The notes below the pieces were generated by a model, which saw only the letters and a list, made by a program, of their open reading frames with translations, was not told where the DNA came from and ran no database searches. The translations under genes were made by a program, and so were the position numbers. Below are positions 33,776 to 44,288 of a stretch of 64,000 nt of DNA, piece after piece. Each line of letters starts with the position of its first letter. The stretch's first letter is position 1. The stretch is from an uncultured Alistipes sp. (GTDB lineage: Bacteria > Bacteroidota > Bacteroidia > Bacteroidales > Rikenellaceae), in NCBI GenBank assembly GCA_944320685.1, contig CALUIK010000002.1:248001-312000 (forward strand), read 5' to 3'.

Positions 33776-35122
33776 TTACGCCAGCATGTCGCATATGGAA
33801 CCGAACGCGACAGGGACCTGCTCTCCCGTACGCATGTTCTTGACGGTGGCTTCGCCGTGCTCGAGTTCGTCGCTGCCGATGATTACGACATACGGGATCG
33901 AACGTCGGTTTGCATACTCCATCTGCTTTTTCATTTTCGCGGCTTCGGGGTATATTTCGGTTGCGACGCCGCGGTCACGCAGCGGGCGCATTATGCGCAT
34001 TGCAGCCTTACGCTCCTGTTCGCCGAGGTTGACGAAGAGTACTTTTGTCGAGAAATCAACCTCCTCGGGGAAGAGGTCGAGTCCGGTCATGACGTCGTAA
34101 ATACGGTCGGCGCCGAATGAGATGCCTACTCCCGAGGTGTCGGGCATGCCGAATATGCCCGTAAGGTCGTCATAGCGGCCGCCGCCGCAGATCGAGCCTA
34201 TGGCGTAGTCCATGGCTTTGACCTCGAATATGGCGCCCGTATAGTAGTTCAAACCTCGTGCCAGCGAGAGATCGAGCTCTATGGGCAGCGCCATGCCCAG
34301 CGATTCGACATGCCCGAATATCTCCTCCATCTCGGCGATACCCTTCAGGCCCGTCTCCGAGCATGTGATGATGTCTTGCAATTTGTTGAGTTTCTCGATG
34401 TTGGATCCTTTCAACTCGAGTATAGGATGCAGCATGTCGATGGCCTTTTGTTCGAGTCCGCGCTCCGAAAGTTCCGCACGGACGTTGTCGATGCCGATCT
34501 TATCGAGTTTGTCTATGGCTACCGTAATATCCATCATCTTGTCGGCATGGCCTATGGTTTCAGCTATGCCGTATAGGATCTTGCGGTTGTTCATCTTGAG
34601 CGTCACGTTAATTCCGAGCTTGCCGAAGACGCGCTCTACTATCTCGATAAGTTCCACCTCGTTTAACAGCGACCGTGAGCCGATGACATCGACGTCGCAT
34701 TGGTAGAATTCGCGGTAACGGCCCTTTTGCGGACGGTCGGCGCGCCATACCGGCTGTATCTGGTAACGCTTGAACGGGAGTACTATTTCTCCTTGATGCT
34801 GAACGATATATCTTGCAAACGGCACCGTGAGGTCATAGCGCAGGCCCTTTTCGCATATCTTCGAAGCCGTACGTACCTGTTCGTCGTCGAGGCCGGCGGC
34901 GTAGTCGCCCGAGTTGAGTATCTTGAAGAGGAGCTTGTCTCCCTCGTCGCCGTACTTTCCGAGCAGCGTAGAGAGATTTTCCATCGCGGGCGTCTCGAGC
35001 GGCGCGAAACCGTAGGTGCGGAAGACCCCCTTTATAGTCTCGAATATGTATGTGCGGCGCATCATCTCCGCAGGTGAGAAGTCGCGCGTTCCCTTTGGGA
35101 TGCTGGGTTTCTGAATAGCCAT
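33776..35122 (-). CDS. hisS: histidyl-tRNA synthetase
   Basis: A 448-residue class II aminoacyl-tRNA synthetase that charges tRNA-His. The start KGTRDFSP, motif 2 region ([24 protein letters not shown]), the two histidine-specific motifs ([13 protein letters not shown] and CGGGRYDDL) and the C-terminal anticodon-binding domain (about 355-448) are present. It lies 54 bp after ettA on the same strand, a pairing of translation genes. Confidence 0.96.
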   Translation of the reverse strand: MAIQKPSIPKGTRDFSPAEMMRRTYIFETIKGVFRTYGFAPLETPAMENLSTLLGKYGDEGDKLLFKILNSGDYAAGLDDEQVRTASKICEKGLRYDLTVPFARYIVQHQGEIVLPFKRYQIQPVWRADRPQKGRYREFYQCDVDVIGSRSLLNEVELIEIVERVFGKLGINVTLKMNNRKILYGIAETIGHADKMMDITVAIDKLDKIGIDNVRAELSERGLEQKAIDMLHPILELKGSNIEKLNKLQDIITCSETGLKGIAEMEEIFGHVESLGMALPIELDLSLARGLNYYTGAIFEVKAMDYAIGSICGGGRYDDLTGIFGMPDTSGVGISFGADRIYDVMTGLDLFPEEVDFSTKVLFVNLGEQERKAAMRIMRPLRDRGVATEIYPEAAKMKKQMEYANRRSIPYVVIIGSDELEHGEATVKNMRTGEQVPVAFGSICDMLA

Positions 35123-35176
35123 TTTCTTATTCTGTGTTGTGCCGTGCAGGCGGCTTTTGAGATATTCGTTGTCTGA

Positions 35177-36850
<1,674 letters not shown>

Positions 36851-36885
36851 GCTGTGTATTCTTTATAGATTTTTGATAATTACGG

Positions 36886-36916
36886 CAAAAATACAAAACT
36901 AAATTCGTTTCGCCAA
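36886..36916 (-). promoter_or_regulatory. promoter of ettA-hisS
   Basis: On the minus strand TTG (36914-36916), 20-bp spacer, TATTTTTG (36886-36893), 35 bp before the ettA ATG. Confidence 0.7.
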
Positions 36917-37015
36917 TACCCTGCCGCTAATTCGCACGGCGGGGAGTACTGTGTCGGGGCAGCCGCCTATTATAAGCCGCGGTGATGGCGCGATAAAATA
37001 ATCCGATCGGCAAAA

Positions 37016-37047
37016 TTGAATTTTAGCAGAAATTTTGTATACATTTG
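37016..37047 (+). promoter_or_regulatory. promoter of rubrerythrin
   Basis: TTG (37016-37018), 21-bp spacer, TACATTTG (37040-37047), 56 bp before the ATG. The gap 36917-37015 holds only a GC-rich imperfect hairpin near 36919-36944 and no gene. No clear PerR-type box seen. Confidence 0.65.
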
Positions 37048-37103
37048 CATAAATGAAATATAAATACGAAAACTATCTGTAAACAAACAAAAAACTACCT
37101 ATT

Positions 37104-37679
37104 ATGAAAAGCATCAAAGGAACCAGGACCGAGCAGAACCTGCTCAAGTCGTTCGCAGGCGAGAGCCAGGCGCGCAATCGTTACACGTTTTTTGCAAGTG
37201 TAGCAAAGAAGGAGGGTTACGAGCAGATCTCGGGCGTATTCATGGAGACCGCCGAGCAGGAGAAGGAACACGCAAAGCGTTTCTTCAAGTATCTTGAGGG
37301 CGGAGATTTGACCATCACGGCGTCGTATCCCGCAGGTGTCATAGGCACCACCGCCGAGAACCTGCTGGCTGCGGCGCAGGGCGAGCACGAGGAGTGGGAT
37401 GTCCTCTATGCCGAGTTCGCCGATGTGGCCGAGCAGGAGGGATTCGACGAGATAGCCAATACCTTCCGCCAGATCGCAAAGGTGGAGGCGGAGCATGAGA
37501 AGCGCTACCTCAAGTTGTTGAGCCGCATCACCGACGGCAACTTCTTCGTACGCGACAATGAGATATGGTGGCAGTGCCGCAACTGCGGTTATGTGCTGAA
37601 GGCGAAAGAGGCGCCTCTGAAGTGCCCGGCATGCGCCCACCCGCAGTCATACTTCGAGCCCAAGAAGGAGAACTATTGA
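37104..37679 (+). CDS. rbr: rubrerythrin
   Basis: A 191-residue cytosolic peroxidase of anaerobes that reduces hydrogen peroxide. The four-helix diiron domain carries ESQARNRY, ETAEQEKEHAKRFF, EEWDVLYAEFADVAEQEG and AEHEKRY with the expected Glu/His ligands. The C-terminal rubredoxin domain (about 152-188) has CRNCGY and CPACAH for one Fe. Full family length. It is monocistronic, with its own promoter and terminator. Its presence with Rex supports an anaerobic, oxygen-sensitive host. Confidence 0.96.
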   Translation: MKSIKGTRTEQNLLKSFAGESQARNRYTFFASVAKKEGYEQISGVFMETAEQEKEHAKRFFKYLEGGDLTITASYPAGVIGTTAENLLAAAQGEHEEWDVLYAEFADVAEQEGFDEIANTFRQIAKVEAEHEKRYLKLLSRITDGNFFVRDNEIWWQCRNCGYVLKAKEAPLKCPACAHPQSYFEPKKENY

Positions 37680-37701
37680 CGTGTATCTGAATATCTATAT
37701 G

Positions 37702-37732
37702 CGGAGCCGCACGGACAAGAAGTGCGGCTCCG
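37702..37732 (+). terminator. terminator after rubrerythrin
   Basis: An 11-bp perfect stem (37702-37712 with 37722-37732) has a 9-nt loop and a T-rich end, between rbr and the converging CapA-family gene. Confidence 0.75.
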
Positions 37733-37765
37733 TTGCTTTGCGTCCATGCGGCGCGCGGCCTTTTG

Positions 37766-38839
37766 TCATATTCCGAGCAGGCGCCGCGTGTCGTCGATGA
37801 ACAGTTCGTAACGGCGCCGAGCGTCTGCCTCCATCTGTATCGTGTCCGCTACTTCGGGTGGCAGTATGGCGTAATCGGGCGTATGCACCCATACGGGGGT
37901 TGTTTCGAGGCGGTATGTCAATGGTCCGTCATCCGTGCGCATGACGTCGATGGTGGCGATGATGCCGCCGTCGCTGTATCGTTGGCGTTGGTTCGAGACA
38001 AAGTTCCCGAGCGAATATATCGTGACCCCCTTCCGTGTATCACATTCGGCAGGCTGGACTACGTGCGGGTGGCTGCCTATGATGATGTCTACGCCGTGTC
38101 GGCGCAGGAACGCGGCAGTGGCGCGTTGCGCCTTGTCGGGCTGTCTCTGGTATTCGTTGCCCCAATGCACTACGGCTATGATGCAGTCGACCTCGCCGTG
38201 GTCGATCGAAAGCAAGTCGTGTGCCATGACGGCGGTATCAAGCATGTCGACAATGCACCCTTCGGGTACGGGCAGCCCGTTGGTGCCGTATGTGTAGTTG
38301 ACGACGGCAAACTCGATGCCTTTGCGCGAGAATCGCTGTATGGCGTTGAGCCTGCGGTCGATGCTGTCGCGATAGACACCCGTGCGGCGTATGCCGCGGC
38401 TGTCTAGTATCTCCGTTGTGGCGCGGATGCCGGCGCCGCCGCGGTCGCAGCAATGGTTGTTGGCCATTGCGGCCAAGTCGACCTGCATGTCGCGCATGGC
38501 GTCGGCCACGGCGGCAGGGGAGCGGAAGCAGGGGTAACCCGTATACGGTCCCACGTCACTGAGGGTGGTCTCGAGATTTACGATGGCCAGATCGGCGTGA
38601 CGCATGATGCGGGCCACGTGGCGGAACGATTCCGTATAGTCGTATTTCCCGTCGGCGGTACGCGCCGCAGCCACCTGCGGCATGTGCTGCATTAGATCTC
38701 CCGCTGCCACGATACGTACGCAACATGTCGTATCGTGCGTCGGAGACGATACAGCCTCTGGCATTTCCGGAAAGCGGACGAAACAGAGCGGCAGGAATGA
38801 CGCTGCCGTCATGGCGATTATGGCCGCAAGTCGTTTCAT
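37766..38839 (-). CDS. CapA/PgsA-family metallophosphoesterase-like protein
   Basis: A 357-residue exported protein. An N-terminal hydrophobic segment (about 3-20) directs export. The CapA domain shows VAAGDLMQH (metal-binding Asp), VNLETTLS, ANNHCCDRG, VVHWGNEY and GSHPHVVQP, the calcineurin-like metal-binding pattern of the poly-gamma-glutamate synthesis accessory protein. No capB/capC genes are near, and such stand-alone copies are common in gut Bacteroidota with unknown substrates. The frame opens at 38875, but that ATG lies within the promoter; the ATG at 38839 is almost at the predicted transcript start. Confidence 0.86.
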   Translation of the reverse strand: MKRLAAIIAMTAASFLPLCFVRFPEMPEAVSSPTHDTTCCVRIVAAGDLMQHMPQVAAARTADGKYDYTESFRHVARIMRHADLAIVNLETTLSDVGPYTGYPCFRSPAAVADAMRDMQVDLAAMANNHCCDRGGAGIRATTEILDSRGIRRTGVYRDSIDRRLNAIQRFSRKGIEFAVVNYTYGTNGLPVPEGCIVDMLDTAVMAHDLLSIDHGEVDCIIAVVHWGNEYQRQPDKAQRATAAFLRRHGVDIIIGSHPHVVQPAECDTRKGVTIYSLGNFVSNQRQRYSDGGIIATIDVMRTDDGPLTYRLETTPVWVHTPDYAILPPEVADTIQMEADARRRYELFIDDTRRLLGI

Positions 38840-38845
38840 TGCGGT

Positions 38846-38876
38846 CAAAAGTACGAAAAAAAGCGGCGTCGTCAAA
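38846..38876 (-). promoter_or_regulatory. promoter of the CapA-family gene
   Basis: On the minus strand TTTG (38873-38876), 19-bp spacer, TACTTTTG (38846-38853), a full match. It is only 6 bp before the ATG at 38839, implying a 5' leader of a few bases at most. Confidence 0.72.
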
Positions 38877-38950
38877 ATCGTCCGTTTGGAACTGCCGCAT
38901 GCGGCGATGCCGAAAAGGAGGGTCCCGCATTTCCGGCTTCCGCCCGACCG

Positions 38951-40276
38951 TTAGAAATTGTATTGTATCATCACGCTGATGCGGTTGGCCGTATTGTGGA
39001 TGTCGTCCATATTGCGACGCGAGCCGTGAAGATACTCGGCCGCGACCTTGCAGTTGCGTGAAAGGTTGTAGAATATGTTGCCGAAAATGTAGGTGCCGCG
39101 CTTGTATTCGTCGTCGGCATAATAGCCGTTGTACATGTTCACGCGTACGGTCGAGTAGCCTCCCGATACAAATAGTCTCGAGGGTATTATGTTGACCTGT
39201 CCCGCGGCCTGCCATCCCCACATGGGCATGGTCTGTATCTGCTCGGGATCGGCCGGGTTGGGGGTGAAGTCGAGCCCGCTACCCGTAAGGTCTTGGATAT
39301 ATGGAGTTATCCCCTTGCCGTATACACCATTGAAGAAGACGGTGAAATAGGGGCATGTCTCCACGCGGCCGCTGGCCTGCACGCCCCAGCCGAGAAGGCT
39401 TGTGTTGGTCTCCGCAACGGCGTTGTTCAGGTACATGTTGCGCAATACGGCCGAGGCGCGGAAGTGGCTGCCGCGGTTCTCTCCCCAAGCGTATTGGAAG
39501 TAGAGGGGTATGTCGGGCACGCGCTGCGATATGGGACGGAAATTATCACCGTAGGTGCCGCTCACGACGGGCATCTCGGCCGCTATGCCCACCTTGAAAC
39601 GGCGGTCATGGAACGAATGCTCGTAACGCAGCAGCGTCGCGAAGTTGAAGTTGTAGGCATTGGGGCCTTGGAAGTCGATGGTGTTGGGCGCGGCGTCGAG
39701 ATCGCAGAAGGTGGTCACGTCGCGGCCGGCGGTGAAGCCGAGCAACGACACATATGCCGATCGCAGGCGCGGCGTGTAGCTGAACTCGGTGCCGCCGCGG
39801 AAATCCATGTCGACTAAGGCTGTGACCGGACCGAGTGCTGGCGAATTTACCACCGCTTTGGTGAAGAGGCGCGAGGTGGTGGCGTCCATCATCACACGCT
39901 GGCGGTTGGCATAGTCGGAGTTGATCGGTATGTCATAGGGGATGAAATCTATATTATCTACCGCACCCATGAAATCGTAGCTCGTGCGCAGGTTTATATA
40001 TCCGCCGATACCGAGTGAGAACCTGTCGTTTTTTGTTGTGAATATGAATTGCGGGATCTCTACCTGCTGGAATCCCGTGCGGTGCGTTTCTACAAAGCCC
40101 ACTGTTATGTCGTTGGCCGCCGGATTGCCGTATGTGCTCCCGTCATGTTCGATCGAGATAAGGTATACGGGCCTTGCTTCGCGTTCGCGTGTGCGATGGT
40201 TGTGTTGCGCTGATGCAGAATGCATACATCCGGCGGCGGACAACAACAATACGAGCGATTGTCTTAATCTTCTCAT
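38951..40276 (-). CDS. DcaP-like outer membrane porin
   Basis: A 441-residue outer-membrane beta-barrel. The signal peptide (about 1-22, with an AGC that could also be a lipobox but lacks the usual context) is followed by a conserved segment LGIGGYINLRTSYDFMG typical of DcaP-like porins in Bacteroidota, alternating aromatic strands, and a terminal Phe (IQYNF) as the barrel insertion signal. DcaP proteins are trimeric channels for small acids; the solute here is unknown. The frame extends to 40357, but the ATG at 40276 begins a proper signal peptide. No promoter recognised with confidence. Confidence 0.83.
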   Translation of the reverse strand: MRRLRQSLVLLLSAAGCMHSASAQHNHRTREREARPVYLISIEHDGSTYGNPAANDITVGFVETHRTGFQQVEIPQFIFTTKNDRFSLGIGGYINLRTSYDFMGAVDNIDFIPYDIPINSDYANRQRVMMDATTSRLFTKAVVNSPALGPVTALVDMDFRGGTEFSYTPRLRSAYVSLLGFTAGRDVTTFCDLDAAPNTIDFQGPNAYNFNFATLLRYEHSFHDRRFKVGIAAEMPVVSGTYGDNFRPISQRVPDIPLYFQYAWGENRGSHFRASAVLRNMYLNNAVAETNTSLLGWGVQASGRVETCPYFTVFFNGVYGKGITPYIQDLTGSGLDFTPNPADPEQIQTMPMWGWQAAGQVNIIPSRLFVSGGYSTVRVNMYNGYYADDEYKRGTYIFGNIFYNLSRNCKVAAEYLHGSRRNMDDIHNTANRISVMIQYNF

Positions 40277-40336
40277 AAACGTGTCTTTTGGATTAAACGA
40301 ATTGGAGTCGAAATGCCTATTGTATCGTAAAAATCT

Positions 40337-40344
40337 TATCTTTG
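40337..40344 (+). promoter_or_regulatory. -7 box of the metallophosphoesterase gene
   Basis: TATCTTTG is a full match, 76 bp before the ATG at 40421. The nearest upstream TTG words are at unsuitable spacing. Confidence 0.5.
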
Positions 40345-40420
40345 CATGAGGGAGCAACTAATATGCCAAATGGAAGGCACCCGAGTCCGCGCTCCCATTG
40401 TGTTATAGTCCGATTAAAGC

Positions 40421-41602
40421 ATGATTTGGATTATCGCCGTATTTTCACTAATGCTTATGGCGGTCGATTCGGCCGTCGTACGGCGGCGTATGTGCGGGCC
40501 TTCGCTGCGTGTGCGGCGGGCTGTTACGGCTGTGGCATGGGTTGCGGATATGTTGCCGTTCATATTCTCCGGTGTGACCTTAGCAGTGTGCCGTGACAAC
40601 ACCACAGAGGTTACGATGGCGTCGATGTGGGTATTTTTCGCATATATGATGCTGGCAGTGGCGCGTCTGCCCCTGAATTTGTGCTTGCTGGCCTCGCGGA
40701 GAGGGTGGGTGCATGCCGCGGGAGGTGTGTTGAGTGCGGCTGCGGCCACGGCATTCGTTTACGGCATGGCCGTTACACGTACCGATTATGTCATTAACCG
40801 CGTAGAGATTGTTTCCGACCGGCTGCCGGCGTCGTTCGACGGCTATAAGATAGTACAATTGTCTGACCTGCACGTCGGCACCATGATATGCCCGAAACGG
40901 GAAACGGAGCGTATCGTGGAGTTGTGCAACGGCACGGGTGCCGATATGGCGGTTTTTTGCGGTGATCTGGTAAATATTCGCCACACGGAGATCGAGGCCG
41001 TAGCGCCGGCACTTTCGCGGCTGCGGGCCATTGACGGGGTATACTCCGTCATGGGAAACCATGATTTGGGCGTATATGTGCGTGATACGCTCTCGCTGCC
41101 AATAGAGGAGAATACGCGGCGCGTGATTGCCGCCGAGACGGCGTTGGGGTGGCATGTTTTGGACGACCAGACCGTGTATGTACGCCGCGGAGGATACTCT
41201 ATCTCGGTTACGGGGCTCTCGTTCGACCGCGGGTGGGCCGAGAAGCGCCATTCGCCCGATCTGCCGGCATCGGAGATTGCGGCGGCGTATGATGGAGTAC
41301 CGCAAGATATGTTCAATATTACGTTGTCGCATATCCCGCAGTTATGGGACGATATTACGGCCGAAGGTTACGGCGACCTTACGCTTTCGGGCCATGTGCA
41401 TGCCATGCAGATTAAACTGCCCGCAGGCAGACGCGGGGTGTCGCCTGCGGCGGTCCGTTACCGCAGATGGAGCGGCCTCTATGCCGAGCACGGCCGTAAC
41501 CTTTATATAAACGACGGTATCGGCTGCGTGCTGTTCCCTATGCGTGTGGGTGCACGGCCGGAGATAACGCTTCTGATTCTAAGGTCGGGGCATGGTGTTT
41601 GA
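40421..41602 (+). CDS. membrane-anchored metallophosphoesterase, YkuE-like
   Basis: A 393-residue protein. Residues 1-125 contain about four hydrophobic helices. The rest is a calcineurin-like phosphoesterase: DLHVGT, GDLVN, MGNHDLG, LSHIP and SGHVHAMQIKLP give all metal ligands, with the domain at about 145-393. Homologues include Bacillus YkuE and UDP-2,3-diacylglucosamine-type hydrolases; the substrate is not evident. Upstream in frame there is a TAA just before the ATG, fixing the start. It precedes the TolC operon by 207 bp but has a separate transcript. Confidence 0.87.
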   Translation: MIWIIAVFSLMLMAVDSAVVRRRMCGPSLRVRRAVTAVAWVADMLPFIFSGVTLAVCRDNTTEVTMASMWVFFAYMMLAVARLPLNLCLLASRRGWVHAAGGVLSAAAATAFVYGMAVTRTDYVINRVEIVSDRLPASFDGYKIVQLSDLHVGTMICPKRETERIVELCNGTGADMAVFCGDLVNIRHTEIEAVAPALSRLRAIDGVYSVMGNHDLGVYVRDTLSLPIEENTRRVIAAETALGWHVLDDQTVYVRRGGYSISVTGLSFDRGWAEKRHSPDLPASEIAAAYDGVPQDMFNITLSHIPQLWDDITAEGYGDLTLSGHVHAMQIKLPAGRRGVSPAAVRYRRWSGLYAEHGRNLYINDGIGCVLFPMRVGARPEITLLILRSGHGV

Positions 41603-41778
41603 TTGAGCGGGCTGTCACGTTGCAATTATTGCGCTGGGAGGAGTGCGGTAATGGCATTTCCGATGGCGGATCTTGTTTGCCGCGGGCCTGCAGCTGGAAA
41701 ATACGAACGGAAAATGTTTGATAACGGCAATAACTTATTCTATTCCGGCATTTAATGTCTTAAATGGAAAATTATGGG

Positions 41779-41786
41779 TACATTTG
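41779..41786 (+). promoter_or_regulatory. -7 box of the TolC-HlyD-ABC export operon
   Basis: TACATTTG, full match, 23 bp before the ATG at 41810. No good -33 box. The rest of 41603-41778 shows no gene. Confidence 0.5.
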
Positions 41787-41809
41787 TCGAGATATTTAAA
41801 GCGATCGGT

Positions 41810-43264
41810 ATGAAGAAGAATCTGTTTTTGATTTGTCTGACGCTCGCCTCGGCAGGGGTCTCGGCCCAGAACGACGGCCGGCTCCTGTCATTGGAGGAGG
41901 CCGTCGAGATTGCCACAACGGAAAATCCGGCAATCAAGGCGTCCGAATACGAGGAGATGGCGGCCAAACGCCAACGTCAGGCGGCCATAGGCCTGCGTAT
42001 GCCCAAGATAAATGCCGTGGGCAGCTATGTGTATATGGGTGATGACATTGCGTTGGATGCCAACTCGCTCAAGGAGCCTGTAGGCACGGCGGCGGGCAAT
42101 CTGATCTCGACGGGCGTGCAGACGGGTATTATCAGTCAGCAGATGGCGGGCCTGTTGCAGCAGGCGCTTGGGGCCATGTCGGGACTCGACTGGAGCTACA
42201 AGTTGCAGGACCGCAGTTTCGGATTCGTAGGTGGCGAAATAACCATGCCGATATTCCTCGGCGGCAAGATAAACGCCGCGAACCGCGCCGCCCGCATCGA
42301 CGAGAGTACAGCCAAGGAACAAGGCGTACAGACCCGCAATGCCTTGATTTCCGAACTCGTGGAGCGATATTACGGACTGGCCTTGGCTGCACAGGTGGTA
42401 GAAGTCCGCAGGCAGGCCGCCGACGGCATACGCAAGCATCTGAACGATGCCATAGCGCTCGAGGAGCAGGGTATGCTGGCCAAGAGCGAGCGTCTCTATG
42501 TCGAGTATATGATGACGCAGGCCGAACGCGAATTGCAGAATGCCGAACTGCAGCTTTCGACAATAAAGGATGCGTTGAACAATACGCTTGCCTCGAAGGA
42601 GGTGGATTACGTTCCGGCAACGGCGATGTTCGTGATCGACAATATCGAGGATGTGGAATATTACAAGTCTCTGGCTTCGAACCATAACCCGCTGCTGAAC
42701 CAAGTGTCGCTCAAGAAGGAGCTGGCTGAACAAGGCGTGCGCGTACAGCGTTCCGCATACTTCCCGCAAATCGTGGCCATGGGCGGCGGAAGCGTCTACA
42801 ACTATCAGGTGACCAACATGCTGCCGCGTTGGGCTGTGGGCGTGGGTGTCAGTTTCAATATCTTCGACGGTTTGAACCGCGAATACAAGCATGCCGCAGC
42901 CAAGCAGACGGTACGGCAGGTGGAGCAGATCGAGGTCAAGGCGCAGGATGATATCGCCGTTCTGGTCGAGAAACTCTATAACCAGATGATCAACTATTAC
43001 AACCAGTTCCACTCTGTGGAGGCGTCGATAGCATTTGCCGAGGAGTATCTCAAGGCGAAGAATGCCGCATTCCTTGAAGGGTGGAGCTCGTCTACGGACC
43101 TGATCGATGCCGAACTGAATCTGGCCAAAGTGCGTACCGAACGTATGCAGATGGCCTATGCGTACGATGTGGCACTTGCCCAACTGCTTGAGGCGGCAGG
43201 CGTGAGCGACGAGTTTACGTCGTATTCGCGACGCATCGACGCGCGTCAAATAACTTTCGAATAA
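41810..43264 (+). CDS. TolC family outer membrane channel
   Basis: A 484-residue outer-membrane efflux protein. Signal peptide about 1-20 (ending VSAQN), then two repeats of the OEP fold: LSLEEAVEIATTENPAI marks the start of the first, and long amphipathic helices with beta strands follow. It would form the trimeric exit duct for the HlyD and ABC-2 proteins encoded directly downstream (19 bp gap). An ATG at 41774 is in frame but overlaps the -7 box; 41810 is the start. Confidence 0.9.
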   Translation: MKKNLFLICLTLASAGVSAQNDGRLLSLEEAVEIATTENPAIKASEYEEMAAKRQRQAAIGLRMPKINAVGSYVYMGDDIALDANSLKEPVGTAAGNLISTGVQTGIISQQMAGLLQQALGAMSGLDWSYKLQDRSFGFVGGEITMPIFLGGKINAANRAARIDESTAKEQGVQTRNALISELVERYYGLALAAQVVEVRRQAADGIRKHLNDAIALEEQGMLAKSERLYVEYMMTQAERELQNAELQLSTIKDALNNTLASKEVDYVPATAMFVIDNIEDVEYYKSLASNHNPLLNQVSLKKELAEQGVRVQRSAYFPQIVAMGGGSVYNYQVTNMLPRWAVGVGVSFNIFDGLNREYKHAAAKQTVRQVEQIEVKAQDDIAVLVEKLYNQMINYYNQFHSVEASIAFAEEYLKAKNAAFLEGWSSSTDLIDAELNLAKVRTERMQMAYAYDVALAQLLEAAGVSDEFTSYSRRIDARQITFE

Positions 43265-43283
43265 TGATAAAGAAATACGGAAT

Positions 43284-44273
43284 ATGAAAAAGCGTAATGT
43301 TATCTGGCTGATTATAGCCGTGGTAGTGATAATTGCCGTGGTGGCACTCGTCGGGTGGTATCTGAAACGGTCGGAGCCGACTATAATTCAAGGTACCGTC
43401 GAGTGCACGACCTACAAGGCCTCGTCGAAGATTGCCGGCCGCATCGAGGAGATGAAGGTAGAACAGGGCCAGCATGTAGCCAAAGGCCAGTTGCTGTATG
43501 TGCTTTCGACACCTGAGTTGGATGCCAAACTGCGCCAGGCCGAGGCGGTGAAGAGTGCTGCGACGGCTCTTGACCAGAAAGCCCTTGCGGGGGCGCGTGT
43601 GCAGCAGATCGAGGCGGCACTCAATATGTGGCAGAAGGCTCAGGCCGGCAAAGAGCTGGCCCAGAAGACATACGACCGTGTCAAGGCTCTCTATGACAAG
43701 GGCGTGGTGCCAGCACAGAAATTCGATGAGGCTGATGCCAATTACCGCGCCATGGTTGCTACCGAAATGGCGGCAAAGGCCCAATACGATCTTGCCGTGG
43801 CAGGGGCCAGCAAGGAGGATAAGGACGCCGCGGCAGCACAGTTGCAGCAGGCCGAGGGTGTGGTAAGTGAGGTCGAGTCGTACATCAGCGACGCAATGGT
43901 ATATTCGCCTGTCGATGGCGAGGTGTCGACCATTATCGCCGAGCAGGGTGAACTGGTGGGTACGGGGTATCCCGTTGTGGCCATTCTCGACACGTCGGAT
44001 ACGTGGGTCACGTTCAATATAAAGGAGACGCTTCTTCCCAAGATCGTCACAGGTATGAGGATGAAGGCTTATGTTCCGGCGTTGGACCGTGACGTCGACC
44101 TGGAGGTGACATACATATCCGTGCAGGCCGACTTCGCTACGTGGAGCGCGACACGCACGCAAGGCAGCTTCGACATACGTACGTTTGCCGTAAAGGCGCG
44201 TCCCGTGACCGATGTGGAGAACATCCGCCCGGGTATGAGCGTATTGGTCGATTGGGATGGATTGGGCAAGTAA
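43284..44273 (+). CDS. HlyD/EmrA family membrane fusion protein
   Basis: A 329-residue periplasmic adaptor. One N-terminal transmembrane helix (about 7-27) is followed by a split biotinyl-lipoyl domain (GTVECTTYKASSKIAGRI ... VYSPVDGEVSTII), a coiled-coil hairpin (about 75-195) and a beta-barrel part (TWVTFNIKE). It would link the inner-membrane permeases to the TolC protein. It lies second in a four-gene operon, 15 bp before the first permease. Confidence 0.92.
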   Translation: MKKRNVIWLIIAVVVIIAVVALVGWYLKRSEPTIIQGTVECTTYKASSKIAGRIEEMKVEQGQHVAKGQLLYVLSTPELDAKLRQAEAVKSAATALDQKALAGARVQQIEAALNMWQKAQAGKELAQKTYDRVKALYDKGVVPAQKFDEADANYRAMVATEMAAKAQYDLAVAGASKEDKDAAAAQLQQAEGVVSEVESYISDAMVYSPVDGEVSTIIAEQGELVGTGYPVVAILDTSDTWVTFNIKETLLPKIVTGMRMKAYVPALDRDVDLEVTYISVQADFATWSATRTQGSFDIRTFAVKARPVTDVENIRPGMSVLVDWDGLGK

Positions 44274-44288
44274 AACGGTTGCGGTACG

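Noticed and set aside
40342-40596. An 84-residue frame at the start of the metallophosphoesterase region
   Set aside because: It overlaps the real gene in another frame, is Cys/Arg/Gly-rich and resembles no family.
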